DNA of 64,000 nt from Amycolatopsis antarctica. GTDB taxonomy: Bacteria; Actinomycetota; Actinomycetes; Mycobacteriales; Pseudonocardiaceae. The notes beneath the pieces are model-generated. The model was not told the origin of the DNA. It ran no database searches and saw only the letters and a program-made list of their open reading frames with translations. The position numbers and the translations under genes were made by a program. Position 1 is the first letter of the stretch, and each line of letters begins with the position of its first letter. Positions 43,511-53,949 of the stretch are shown here, piece by piece. The stretch covers positions 310,001 through 374,000 of the forward strand of contig NZ_NKYE01000002.1 in assembly GCF_002262875.1 (NCBI RefSeq), read 5' to 3'.

Positions 43511-44362
43511 ATGACGACCTGGCGAAGAATTGTGGCCGTTGCCGCGGCGGCGGTGCTCCCCGCACTCGGCCTGCTCGTGGCCGGACAGTCCACCGCGTCC
43601 GCGGCTCCCAATTTCCAGGTGCCCTTCGCCTGTGGCACCACGGTCACCGCCGCGACCTTCAGCGGGCACAGTCCCGCCAACTCGGTGGACTTCCAGAAGT
43701 CCGGCATCACCGGGATGCCGGTGCTCGCCTCCGCGTCCGGCACCGTCTCGCGGGTGGCCAACGAGGGGAACACCAGCTACGGGCGCTGGGTCGAGGTCGA
43801 CCACGGCGGCGGGTGGACCACCCGGTACGCCCACCTGAACAGCCAGTCGGTCTCGGTCGGCGACTCGGTGTCGACCGGCAAGCAGCTCGGCACCGCGGGG
43901 GCCACCGGCGGTGTGACCGGTCCGCACCTGCATTTCGAGGAGCGGCTCAACGGCACGGCGCAGAAGGCCACGCTGCACGGTGTGGCGGTGCCGTACAACG
44001 GACACACCGACTTCACCAGCAAGAACAACTGCGGCGGCAACCCGTACTCGGCCACCGAGGTGTGCGGTTCCGGCTTCACGGTGATCAACTCGCACAAGCT
44101 GGGCTCCGCGGGCACCGCGTACCTGCTGTACAACGCCTCGACCAAGGCGAACTGCGTGACCACCCTGAAGGCCGTGTCACTGGGCAAGGAGAGCGCGGCC
44201 TCAGCCTTCCTCGAGGTCCAGGGCAGCGCCCGCGTGACCGACTCCGGGGACTTCGGGTACTACGCGGGCCCGGTGAAGAAGGCCGCGGGCGCCACCTGCG
44301 TCAAGTGGGGCGGCTCGGTGGGCGACGAGTCGTACACCAGCCCGTTCGAACACTGCGGCTGA
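43511..44362 (+). CDS. Secreted M23 peptidoglycan endopeptidase
   Basis: A 283-residue exported protein. Signal peptide about 1-33 (ends STASA). The M23 domain (about 35-165) has the metal ligands of the HSPANSVDF motif and HLHF; the HxH is in GPHLHFEE. A C-terminal domain (about 180-283) with four cysteines follows and is not recognised. Cleaves peptide cross-links in the wall. GGAGGT precedes the ATG. The 130-bp upstream stretch is unusually AT-rich, and a weak LexA-like sequence there was rejected. Confidence 0.92.
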   Translation: MTTWRRIVAVAAAAVLPALGLLVAGQSTASAAPNFQVPFACGTTVTAATFSGHSPANSVDFQKSGITGMPVLASASGTVSRVANEGNTSYGRWVEVDHGGGWTTRYAHLNSQSVSVGDSVSTGKQLGTAGATGGVTGPHLHFEERLNGTAQKATLHGVAVPYNGHTDFTSKNNCGGNPYSATEVCGSGFTVINSHKLGSAGTAYLLYNASTKANCVTTLKAVSLGKESAASAFLEVQGSARVTDSGDFGYYAGPVKKAAGATCVKWGGSVGDESYTSPFEHCG

Positions 44363-44378
44363 CCTCCCGGCGACGTGC

Positions 44379-44413
44379 GGTGTCCGGCCCGCCCGACCGG
44401 TGGGCCGGACACC
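44379..44413. terminator. Terminator after the M23 peptidase gene
   Basis: GGTGTCCGGCCC (44379-44390) pairs with GGGCCGGACACC (44402-44413) across an 11-nt loop, 17 bp after the stop. Confidence 0.85.
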
Positions 44414-44561
44414 GATGGCGGGCGGGTCACGGTAGACCATCCCACCGACAGTCGCCGCCGCCGGTGGACGACGTCGCGTGAGTTGTCCCCGGCGCGCCGA
44501 ACCATCCACAGATCCGCCGTGACCACCCCACGGGCCGGGCAGGCCCGGCACGGTCGATCAC

Positions 44562-45647
44562 ATGACCACTTCCACGACTTCCGGCCGGCTGCGCGTCGAC
44601 CTTCGCGACCCGGGGCAGCTCCTCGCCGGAATCCCGCACCTGCTCGGCTTCCGCCCGTCCAACTCGGTGGTGCTGATCGGTCACCGTGGCCCGGCAGCGC
44701 GCACGATCGGCGCCGTGGCCCGCGCCGATCTGCCACCGGCGGGCTGCGAACGAGACCTCGCCGCCCGGCTGATGGGCGCCCTGCTCGCCGACGGGGCCAC
44801 CGGGGCGACCCTGGCGATCGTCGGGGGCCGTGTGGCAGAGCAGGAGCGGCCCGGCGCCCGCGTCGTCGCGGCGCTGGCCTCGGTGCTCCGCGATACCGGA
44901 CTGCGCCTGCTGCACGTCCTGCGAGTGCCGGACATCGCGGCCGGCGCGGCATGGGCCTGCGACACCGACCCCGGTTGCGCGGGTCTGCTGCCCGATCCGG
45001 CGACGACCGCACTGGCGGCGGCCTCCGCCACGGTCGGTGTGGTCACCTTCGGCAGCAGGGAGGCCATGGCGAGCCTGCTGGACCCGGTGGATGAGGACAC
45101 GCTCGGCAGGCGTTCCGCGTTGCTGGACGCCGCGGCCGACGCCGCGGCGGGCACCGACCCCGATTCCGACGCCGAGATCCACCGGGCCTGTGCGCTGGTC
45201 CGCCGTTACCTGCGCGGACCCGGCGAGGTCGTGCTCTCAGACGACGAGGAGGTGGTGGCCCTCGCGCTCGCCGTCTCCCGTCCGCGCGTCCGCGACGCCT
45301 GCCTCACTCTCGCGCTCCCGGCCGGTTCCGACGCGGCCCGGGTGGCGGAGCGTCTCTGGCTGGCACTGGTCCGGGCCACTCCGCGGCCCGAGCGTGCCCA
45401 CCCGGCCTGCCTGCTCGGGTTCTCCGCGTACATGCGCGGCGACGGCGCACTGGCCGGGATGGCACTGGAGAACGCGCTGACCGCCGACCCCGGCCACGTG
45501 CTCGCCGGGCTGCTGTTCCGGGCGCTCGATCACCACATGCTGCCGAAACGGCTCGAACAGCTCGGCCGGGGCGAGGACCAGGCGGTCGAATGGCTGTCGG
45601 GTCCGGAGATCAGCGCGGTGCCGTTGCCCCGCGACGGCTCTGGGTGA
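44562..45647 (+). CDS. DUF4192 family protein
   Basis: A 361-residue protein with the DUF4192 start ([28 protein letters not shown]) and the late segment [26 protein letters not shown], which reads like a tetratricopeptide-type helix pair. Confined to actinobacteria; function unknown. Its 3' end overlaps the convergent galE gene by 38 bp. No clear ribosome site. Confidence 0.88.
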   Translation: MTTSTTSGRLRVDLRDPGQLLAGIPHLLGFRPSNSVVLIGHRGPAARTIGAVARADLPPAGCERDLAARLMGALLADGATGATLAIVGGRVAEQERPGARVVAALASVLRDTGLRLLHVLRVPDIAAGAAWACDTDPGCAGLLPDPATTALAAASATVGVVTFGSREAMASLLDPVDEDTLGRRSALLDAAADAAAGTDPDSDAEIHRACALVRRYLRGPGEVVLSDDEEVVALALAVSRPRVRDACLTLALPAGSDAARVAERLWLALVRATPRPERAHPACLLGFSAYMRGDGALAGMALENALTADPGHVLAGLLFRALDHHMLPKRLEQLGRGEDQAVEWLSGPEISAVPLPRDGSG

Positions 45648-46584
45648 ATCGCCACGCGTCGCCGACGATCCCGGCGAGATCGGCCCGCTCCGGTGTCCAG
45701 CCGAGTTCCTCGCGTGCCCGTCCGGCAGCGGCGACGAGTGCCGCCGGGTCGCCCTCGCGACGGGGAGCCACCGCGGCCGGGATCGGGTGACCGGTCACCT
45801 CCCGGCAGGCCTCGATGACCTGGCGTACCGAGAATCCGGTGCCGTTGCCGAGGTTGTAGATGCGGTGTTCCCCGGCGGCGGCGCCCGCCAGCGCGAGCTG
45901 GTGGGCATCGGCGAGGTCGACGACGTGGATGTAGTCGCGGACGGCGGTGCCGTCCTCGGTCGGGTAGTCCTCGCCGTAGATCTGCACCTGCTCGCGATCA
46001 CCGGTGGCGACCTGCAGAACGATCGGGATCAGGTGGGTTTCGGTGGCGTGGCGTTCGCCGTAGGCGCCGTAGGCCCCGGCGACGTTGAAGTAGCGCAGGC
46101 TGACCGCCGCCAGCCCGTGCGCCCGTGCGTAGGAGGTGATGGCGTGGTCGATGGCGAGCTTCGAGGCGCCGTAGGTATTGGTGGGGCGCGTCGCCGCGCT
46201 CTCCGGGATCGGCGAGCTGTCCGGTTCGCCGTAGGTGGCGGCGGTGGAGGAGAACACCAGACGGGGTGTGCCGTGCACACGCATCGCGTCCAGCAGGCGA
46301 AGCGAGGTGACGACGTTGCCGTTCCAATACTTGCCGGGGTCCTGCATCGACTCGCCCACGAGTGACTTCGCCGCGAAGTGCAGGACGCCGTCGAATCCTT
46401 CTCCCAGAAGGGTTTCCGCGGTCTCCGCGGCGTCACCCTCGATGAAACGGGCACCGCCGGGAACCGCGTCGGCGTGCCCGGTGGACAGGTCGTCCACCAC
46501 AACGACCTCGTGCCCGGCCTCGATCAGCCGGGCGGCGCAGACACTGCCGACATACCCGGCTCCGCCGGTGACGACCAGTTTCAT
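45610..46584 (-). CDS. galE: UDP-glucose 4-epimerase
   Basis: A 324-residue short-chain dehydrogenase-type enzyme interconverting UDP-glucose and UDP-galactose. NAD-binding TGGAGYVGS is at 6-14, catalytic Ser in SSTAATYGE and YGASKLAID (Tyr-x3-Lys). ATG 46584 gives the usual length; ATG 46608 would add eight residues. Neither has a strong ribosome site. Lies 181 bp after galK on the same strand. Confidence 0.94.
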   Translation of the reverse strand: MKLVVTGGAGYVGSVCAARLIEAGHEVVVVDDLSTGHADAVPGGARFIEGDAAETAETLLGEGFDGVLHFAAKSLVGESMQDPGKYWNGNVVTSLRLLDAMRVHGTPRLVFSSTAATYGEPDSSPIPESAATRPTNTYGASKLAIDHAITSYARAHGLAAVSLRYFNVAGAYGAYGERHATETHLIPIVLQVATGDREQVQIYGEDYPTEDGTAVRDYIHVVDLADAHQLALAGAAAGEHRIYNLGNGTGFSVRQVIEACREVTGHPIPAAVAPRREGDPAALVAAAGRAREELGWTPERADLAGIVGDAWRFTQSRRGATAPR

Positions 46585-46765
46585 GGCGGTGCGTTCGTTC
46601 TCGGTCATGGTCGGATCCGGGCCTCTCCTGCGTGATTCCCGCACGATGGGGGTGCCGCGATGTCGGGTACCGAGTCGGCACGCGGCGGGGTGGTCGGGCA
46701 CACAGTCTGTACCCCGCGGCGACCGGAGCGGCAAGGAGGTCCCGGCGGCGCGGGCGAGGAGTGCC

Positions 46766-47928
<1,163 letters not shown>

Positions 47929-47932
<4 letters not shown>

Positions 47933-48627
47933 CGTGCCTGCGCCAGCACCGCGTGCAGGGCCGAGGTGGCGACCCGGACCGTGCTGCCCGATCCGGTCAC
48001 CTCGACCGTGGCGCCGGAACCGTTCGCCCTGCCGATCCGCACCATGCCACCGGGAACCACGCCGGCGGACTTGAGCTCGGTCATCAGCGCCTCGTCGATC
48101 TGCACGTGCTCGGCGATCCGCCGGATCTCGACCTCGCCGCCACCGGCGCGGGCGAACTCGTCGAGCCGGACCAGGCCGGTCTCGATGGCGGGCGCGGGCT
48201 CTGTTCCCTCGCCCAGCTTCTCCAAACCCGGGATCGGATTGCCGTACGGGGAGGTGGTCGGGTGCCCGAGCAGCGTCACCAGCTTGCGTTCCACGGCCTC
48301 GCTCATCACGTGCTCCCAGCGGCAGGCCTCGGTGTGGACCTGTTCCCACTCGAGCCCGATGACATCGACCAGGAGCCGTTCGGCCAGCCGGTGCTTGCGC
48401 ATCACGGCCACCGCGAGTTCCCGGCCGTGCTCGGTGAGCTGCAGGTGGCGGTCGTCGGCCACGATGACCAGTCCGTCGCGCTCCATTCGCGCGACCGTCT
48501 GGCTCACGGTCGGCCCGCTCTGCTGCAGCCGCTCCGCGATCCGCGCGCGCAGCGGCACGATCCCCTCTTCCTCGAGGTCGTAAATCGTGCGCAAGTACAT
48601 CTCGGTGGTGTCGATGAGATCGTTCAC
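47929..48627 (-). CDS. ideR: Iron-dependent repressor, DtxR/IdeR family
   Basis: A 232-residue metalloregulator: winged helix (1-73), dimer domain with metal sites (74-140), SH3-like C-domain (about 150-232). Every metal ligand of IdeR/DtxR is in place: Met10, His79, Glu83, His98, Cys102, Glu105, His106; Cys102 marks the iron type rather than MntR. GTG 48627 has AAGGGGA upstream. It is the first gene of ideR-galK-galE; no IdeR box is seen nearby. Confidence 0.94.
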
Positions 48628-48763
48628 GCCTGTCCCCTTCGTCCGCGAAGTACATCCTAGTCGCTCGCCACCCGCGGCCGGACCATGCGGGCGGTAACGA
48701 CGCCGGTACGGGGAAAAGTCCCCCGGCTCCCGCGTTCTCCCGGGCCGGCGCGAAGATGGCCCG

Positions 48764-49606
48764 GTGGATCCCTTGATCAGCACCGAACAGCTCGCCGCCG
48801 CACTGGACACGGACGGGCGCCGCCCCGTCGTACTCGACGTGCGCTGGCGCAGGGACGGTCCGTCCGGGGCCGAGTCGTACGCTGGCGCGCACCTGCCCGG
48901 CGCCGTGTACCTCGATCTGGACCGCGATCTCGCGGCCGAACCCGGCACGGGCGGCAGGCATCCGTTGCCCGAACCCGGCGCGCTGCGGGCGAGCCTGCGC
49001 CGGGCGGGCGTGCGCCGCGACCGTCCGGTGGTGGTCTACGACGACGCGGACGGTTCCGTCGCCGCCCGCGCGTGGTGGCTGCTCCGCTGGGCCGGGCACA
49101 CCGAGGTCGCCGTGCTCGACGGTGGATTCGCCGCGTGGACGGCGGAGAACCGCCCGGTGACCGACACCGTGCCGGAACCGGAACCCGGCGATGTGGACGT
49201 GTGTCCCGGCGGCATGCCCGTCGTCGACGCCGACGGCGCCGCCGCACTCGCCCGCGAGGGAGTCCTGCTCGACGCCAGGGCGGGCGAGCGCTACCGCGGC
49301 GAGACCGAGCCGCTCGACTCCCGCGCCGGGCACATCCCGGGTGCTCGCAGCGCACCCTTCGCCGCGCACACCGGTCCGGACGGGCGCTGGCTCCCCCCGG
49401 CCGAGCTGGCCGCGATCCTCGCCGACGCCGGCGTCGCGCCAGGGGTCCCGGTCGGTGCCTACTGCGGCAGCGGTGTCACCGCCGCATCGGTCGTGCTGGC
49501 CGTCGAGGTCGCCGGGCGGGAGACCGCCGCGCTCTACCCGGGCTCCTGGTCGCAGTGGTCGGCCGACCCGCAGCGTCCCGTGGCGACCGGCGAACTCCCC
49601 GGCTGA
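48764..49606 (+). CDS. sseA: Thiosulfate/3-mercaptopyruvate sulfurtransferase
   Basis: A 280-residue two-domain rhodanese (domains about 5-125 and 150-275). The second domain carries the active-site loop YCGSGVTA with catalytic Cys. CGSGVTA fits the mercaptopyruvate/thiosulfate branch; the donor in vivo is uncertain. GTG 48764 has no evident ribosome site. Confidence 0.93.
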   Translation: MDPLISTEQLAAALDTDGRRPVVLDVRWRRDGPSGAESYAGAHLPGAVYLDLDRDLAAEPGTGGRHPLPEPGALRASLRRAGVRRDRPVVVYDDADGSVAARAWWLLRWAGHTEVAVLDGGFAAWTAENRPVTDTVPEPEPGDVDVCPGGMPVVDADGAAALAREGVLLDARAGERYRGETEPLDSRAGHIPGARSAPFAAHTGPDGRWLPPAELAAILADAGVAPGVPVGAYCGSGVTAASVVLAVEVAGRETAALYPGSWSQWSADPQRPVATGELPG

Positions 49607-49712
49607 GCCACCGGCGCACCGGCATTCGCGGGGCACCCCGCCCGCCCTGCCCGAACCGCCCTGCCCGAACCGCACGGTCTTCGTGTCGCGGGCCCGCCGC
49701 GCCCGGTGCGGT

Positions 49713-49718
49713 TAGGGT
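49713..49718 (+). promoter_or_regulatory. Leaderless -10 element upstream of acuC
   Basis: TAGGGT, 7 nt before ATG 49726 of a 10-codon ORF. Confidence 0.55.
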
Positions 49719-49725
49719 CGGTCGT

Positions 49726-49758
49726 ATGAGCGAACGGCCCGTGCGGGAGCGTCCATGA
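49726..49758 (+). CDS. Ten-codon leader ORF coupled to acuC
   Basis: Encodes MSERPVRERP. The ATG lies 7 nt after a TAGGGT hexamer, as in leaderless messages, and the TGA overlaps the acuC ATG (ATGA). The acuC ribosome site (GGGAG, 49745-49749) is inside it. The ORF could deliver ribosomes to acuC, or stall and regulate; its four-charge, two-proline sequence is suggestive only. It may also be chance. Confidence 0.4.
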   Translation: MSERPVRERP

Positions 49759-50939
49759 CAGTGCGCGCGACGACCCCCGCCGTCGTCTGGGACTCCTCGC
49801 TGCTGGGGTACGACCTCGGCGGCGAGCATCCCTTCAATCCGGTGCGGCTGGAGCTGACGATCCGGCTGGCCACCGAACTCGGCGTGCTGGACGGGGTGCC
49901 GCTGCTCGTTCCCGAGGCGGTATCGGAACGCGAGCTGCACCGCGTGCACGCCGGGGAGTACATCGAGGCGGTGAAACAGGCGCCGATGACCGGCGGCGAC
50001 CCCGGGCACGGCCTGGGCACCACCGACAACCCGGTGTTCTCCGGCATGCACGAGGCCTCCTCGCTCGTGGTGGGCTCGACGATGCTCGGCGCCCGGGCCA
50101 TCGCGGCGGGGGAGGCGACCCGCGCCGTCGGCATCGCGGGCGGCCTGCACCACGCGATGCGGGCCAGCGCCTCCGGCTTCTGCGTCTACAACGACTGCTC
50201 GGTGGCCATCTCCTGGTTGCTGGACAACGGTTTCGACCGGGTGGCCTATGTGGACACCGACGTGCACCACGGCGACGGGGTGCAGACCGCGTTCTACGAC
50301 GACCCGCGCGTGCTCACCATCTCTCTGCACCAGCACCCGTTCACCCTGTGGCCCGGCACCGGGTACTCCGCCGAGACCGGCGGCGGGCGGGCCGAGGGCA
50401 CCGCGGTGAACGTGCCGCTGCCGCCGCACACCCGCGATCCCGGGTGGTTGCGCGCCTTCCACGCCGTCGTGCCCTCGCTGCTCGGCGAGTTCCGTCCGCA
50501 GATCCTGGTGACCCAGTGCGGCGTCGACTCCCACGACGAGGACCCGCTCGCCGATCTCTCCCTGTCCGTGGACGGCCATCGGGAGATCTACCGGGCACTG
50601 CGGTCGCTGGCCGACGAGCACGCCGGCGGGCGCTGGCTGGCCGTCGGCGGCGGCGGGTACCAGGTCATCCGGGTGGTGCCGCGCTCGTGGACGCATCTGC
50701 TCGCCACCGTGCTCGACCGGGACGTCGCGCAGGGCACCTCGATGCCCTCCGGCTGGCTGCGCACCGTCGGCAAGGCGGCCCCCGGGCACGAACTCCCCAC
50801 CTCGATGACCGACGGCGCCGAGACCGGATTCGAACCATGGGGCGACGGTGCCGACGATCCGGTCGACATCGCGATCCGCGACACCCGGCGCGCGGTGTTC
50901 CCCCTGCACGGTCTCGATCCGGACGATCCGAGGGACTGA
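49755..50939 (+). CDS. acuC: AcuC-type class II-like deacetylase
   Basis: A 394-residue zinc-dependent histone-deacetylase-fold enzyme. Catalytic features: GLHHAMRASASGFCVYND (His pair), YVDTDVHHGDGVQ (zinc ligands Asp and His), LHQHPFTLWPGTG and VTQCGVDSHDEDPL. In Bacillus and relatives AcuC reverses acetylation of acetyl-CoA synthetase. The acetyltransferase gene follows after 1 bp, forming an acetylation/deacetylation pair. Confidence 0.94.
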   Translation: MTVRATTPAVVWDSSLLGYDLGGEHPFNPVRLELTIRLATELGVLDGVPLLVPEAVSERELHRVHAGEYIEAVKQAPMTGGDPGHGLGTTDNPVFSGMHEASSLVVGSTMLGARAIAAGEATRAVGIAGGLHHAMRASASGFCVYNDCSVAISWLLDNGFDRVAYVDTDVHHGDGVQTAFYDDPRVLTISLHQHPFTLWPGTGYSAETGGGRAEGTAVNVPLPPHTRDPGWLRAFHAVVPSLLGEFRPQILVTQCGVDSHDEDPLADLSLSVDGHREIYRALRSLADEHAGGRWLAVGGGGYQVIRVVPRSWTHLLATVLDRDVAQGTSMPSGWLRTVGKAAPGHELPTSMTDGAETGFEPWGDGADDPVDIAIRDTRRAVFPLHGLDPDDPRD

Positions 50940-50940
50940 C

Positions 50941-53751
50941 ATGAACCCGGCAGAGAACCCCGCGGACCCGGCTCCCGGCCACACGCCCGAGGCCGCGCCC
51001 GGCGCCACGCCGGACGGACCGGGTGGCGCGGACGGCGCGCGCGATCCGTTCGACTACCCGCGCCACTGGGAAGCCGACGTCCTGCTCTCCGACGGCGGGA
51101 CCGTCCACTTGCGACCGGTCGTGCCGGACGACGCCGAGGGCCTGGTCGCCCTGCACTCACGGCTCTCCGAACGCACCCGTTACCTGCGCTACTTCGGTGC
51201 CTACCCGAGGATCCCGCAGCGCGACCTCGACCGGTTCTCGACCGTCGACCACCACGACCGGGTCGCGTTCGCGGCCCTGCTCGGCGACGACATCGTCGCC
51301 ATCGGCCGCTACGAGAGCCTGGGGGAGCGGGACATGGCGGAGGTGGCGTTCGTCGTCGACGACGCCCACCAGGGCCGCGGTCTCGGCTCCATCCTGCTCG
51401 AACACCTCGCCGCGGCGGCCTCCGAATCGGGACTACGGCGGTTCATCGCCGAGGTGCTCGCCGAGAACCCCGGCATGGTGCGCGTCTTCCGCGACGCCGG
51501 TTACCAGGTCAGCAGGGAGATCGAGGAGGGTGTGCTGCATCTGGAGTTCGACATCGACCCCACCGACGAGTCGCTGGCCGTCGCCCGGTCCCGGGAACAG
51601 GCGGCCGAGGCGCGCAGCGTGCACAACCTGCTCCATCCGCGCTCGGTCGCCGTCATCGGCGCCTCCACCGATCCGACCAAGATCGGTTACGCGGTGCTGA
51701 CCCACCTGCTCGCCGCCGACTTCGCCGGGACGGTCTACCCGGTCAACCCCGAGCACTCCTCGGTGCGCGGGGTGCGGGCGTATCCGTCCGTTGTGGACAT
51801 TCCGGGGCCGGTGGACCTGGCCGTGGTCGCGGTTCCCGCCGAGGCGGTGGAGTCCGTGCTCGACGGCGCACTGGAGAAGGGCGTGAAAACCCTGCTGATC
51901 GTCTCCGGCGGCTTCGCCGAGGCGGGCCCGCACGGACTGCACGCCGAGCTGCGCCTGGTCGGCGAGGCCCGCGCGCACGGCATGCGCGTGGTCGGGCCGA
52001 ACGCGCTGGGCGTGCTGAACACCGCGCACTCGGTCCGCCTCAACGCCACGCTGGCCCCCCGCCTGCCCGGCCGGGGACGGACCGGGTTCTTCTGCCAGTC
52101 GGGCGCACTGGGCGCGGCGATCCTGGCCGACGCCGAGTCCCGCGGGCTGGGCCTGTCGACCTTCGTCTCGGCGGGCAACCGCGCCGACGTCTCCGGCAAC
52201 GATCTCCTCCAGTACTGGGAGACCGACCCGGACACCGACGTGGTGCTGCTCTACCTGGAATCCTTCGGCAACCCGCGCAAGTTCGCCAGGCTCGCGCGCA
52301 GGCTGGCCCGCTCGAAACCGATCGTCGCGGTCAAGTCCGGTAGGCACGCCGTCCGGCCGCAGCTCGCCGCCACCTCCGCCGAGGTGGACGAGGCGAGCGT
52401 GCAGGCGCTGTTCGAGCAGGCGGGCGTCATCCGGGTCGAGTCCCTGGCGCAGTTGTTCGACACCGCGCTGGTCCTCGCGCACCAGCCACTGCCCGCCGGG
52501 CCACGGGTCGGCATCGTCGGCAACTCCTCGGCCATCGGGCTGCTGGCCGCCGACACCGCGCGGGCACAGGGACTGCGGCTGGCGTTCGATCCGGTGGACC
52601 TCGGCCCGCAGACCGGGCCGGCCGAGTTCGCGGCGGCCGTGCGCGAGGCCTCCGCATCGTCCGAAGTGGACGCTCTGGTCGTCGTGTTCGTACCCCCGCT
52701 GGCGATTCCCGGCACCAGCTACGCGCGGGCGCTGCGCGAGGCCCTCGTCGGGACGGAGGGCGAACGGGGAAAGCCGATCGTGTCGACGTTCCTGGCCGCC
52801 GAGGGGGTCCCCGCGGAACTGGCGGTGCTGTCACCGGACGGCGTGCCCGCGGCCGGATCCATCCCGTCCTACCCGAGCCCCGAGCGCGCGGTGAACTCGC
52901 TCGCCAGAGTGATCCGCTACGCCGCCTGGCGCGACCGTCCACAGGGCACTCTGGTGCGCCCCGGCGGACTGCATCCCGAACACGCGCAGGACATCGTCCG
53001 CGAGATACTGGCGGGCCCGGACGCGGCGGCCCCGGACGCCCCGGCGGAGCGCGGCGAGGTCGTGGCCTCCGACGGCGACGTGCTGCGGTTGTTGTCCTGC
53101 TACGGCATCGAGATCGTGCCCTTCCGGGTTGTCTCCTCCGCCGCCGACGCGGTGGCGGCCGCGGCCGAACTCGGCTACCCGGTGACCCTCAAGGCCGTGG
53201 AGGAACGCCTGCGCGGCCGACCGGACCTGGTGGGCGTGCGCCTGGACCTGACGTCCGAGGACGCGGTGCGCACCAGCTACGCCGCCCTGCGCGAGGTCTC
53301 CGGGGCCGAGGACGTGTACGTGCAGCGGATGGCGGCCAAGGGGCTGTCCTGCCGGATCGGCCTGCAGGACGACCCGTCCTTCGGCACGCTCGTCTCCTTC
53401 GGTCTCTCCGGTGTGGTGAGCACCCTGCTGGGAGACCGGGCGTACCGGGCCGTGCCGCTCACCGACGTGGACGCGGCGACGCTGATCCGGGAACCCCGGA
53501 CGGCCCCGCTGCTCACCGGCTACCGCGGCGACGAGCCCGCGGATCTGGCCGCCCTGCAGGACATCGTGCTGCGCGTCGCGGCGCTCGCGGAGGACCTGCC
53601 CGAGGTGCGCTCGCTGAGCCTGGACCCGGTCCTCGCCTCGCCGCAGGGCGCGTTCGTGGCGAACGCGCGCGTGACGTTCGGCCCCACCCCGTCCCGTCCG
53701 GACACCGGGCCGCGCAGGCTCCGCCCGATCACCGCCCGCGACACGCCCTGA
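50941..53751 (+). CDS. Pat-type protein lysine acetyltransferase (GNAT plus acyl-CoA synthetase domains)
   Basis: A 936-residue protein. A Pro/Ala-rich start is followed by a GNAT domain (about 45-200) with acetyl-CoA motif HQGRGLGS, then a CoA-binding domain (about 230-360: SVAVIGASTDPTKIGYAV), a ligase domain and a C-terminal ATP-grasp region (about 690-900). GNAT comes first, the reverse of Salmonella Pat, as known in actinomycetes. GPNALG replaces the usual GPNC/S in the synthetase part, so that part may only sense ligands. Likely partner of AcuC in controlling acetyl-CoA synthetase. Confidence 0.92.
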   Translation: MNPAENPADPAPGHTPEAAPGATPDGPGGADGARDPFDYPRHWEADVLLSDGGTVHLRPVVPDDAEGLVALHSRLSERTRYLRYFGAYPRIPQRDLDRFSTVDHHDRVAFAALLGDDIVAIGRYESLGERDMAEVAFVVDDAHQGRGLGSILLEHLAAAASESGLRRFIAEVLAENPGMVRVFRDAGYQVSREIEEGVLHLEFDIDPTDESLAVARSREQAAEARSVHNLLHPRSVAVIGASTDPTKIGYAVLTHLLAADFAGTVYPVNPEHSSVRGVRAYPSVVDIPGPVDLAVVAVPAEAVESVLDGALEKGVKTLLIVSGGFAEAGPHGLHAELRLVGEARAHGMRVVGPNALGVLNTAHSVRLNATLAPRLPGRGRTGFFCQSGALGAAILADAESRGLGLSTFVSAGNRADVSGNDLLQYWETDPDTDVVLLYLESFGNPRKFARLARRLARSKPIVAVKSGRHAVRPQLAATSAEVDEASVQALFEQAGVIRVESLAQLFDTALVLAHQPLPAGPRVGIVGNSSAIGLLAADTARAQGLRLAFDPVDLGPQTGPAEFAAAVREASASSEVDALVVVFVPPLAIPGTSYARALREALVGTEGERGKPIVSTFLAAEGVPAELAVLSPDGVPAAGSIPSYPSPERAVNSLARVIRYAAWRDRPQGTLVRPGGLHPEHAQDIVREILAGPDAAAPDAPAERGEVVASDGDVLRLLSCYGIEIVPFRVVSSAADAVAAAAELGYPVTLKAVEERLRGRPDLVGVRLDLTSEDAVRTSYAALREVSGAEDVYVQRMAAKGLSCRIGLQDDPSFGTLVSFGLSGVVSTLLGDRAYRAVPLTDVDAATLIREPRTAPLLTGYRGDEPADLAALQDIVLRVAALAEDLPEVRSLSLDPVLASPQGAFVANARVTFGPTPSRPDTGPRRLRPITARDTP

Positions 53752-53936
53752 TCCGCCGCACCGCCGGTGACCCGTGCCGGGGCGGGTCGCGGCTCCGGGG
53801 CGGCGGTCCCGGGCAGCAGTGGCCCGGCGAGGGGCACACCGTCGGTAGCGGTGCGCACACGCGCAGCCCGACAGCATCCTCCACGTCACATCCGGAAGAT
53901 GCCGTACCGCCTCACGCCGCCGGGGAAGCCCGCCGG

Positions 53937-53942
53937 TAATCT
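53937..53942 (+). promoter_or_regulatory. Leaderless -10 element of murE (start of the mur-fts run)
   Basis: TAATCT lies exactly 7 nt before GTG 53950, with no Shine-Dalgarno sequence. It supports this start over ATG 53899. Confidence 0.58.
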
Positions 53943-53949
53943 CCCGCCT

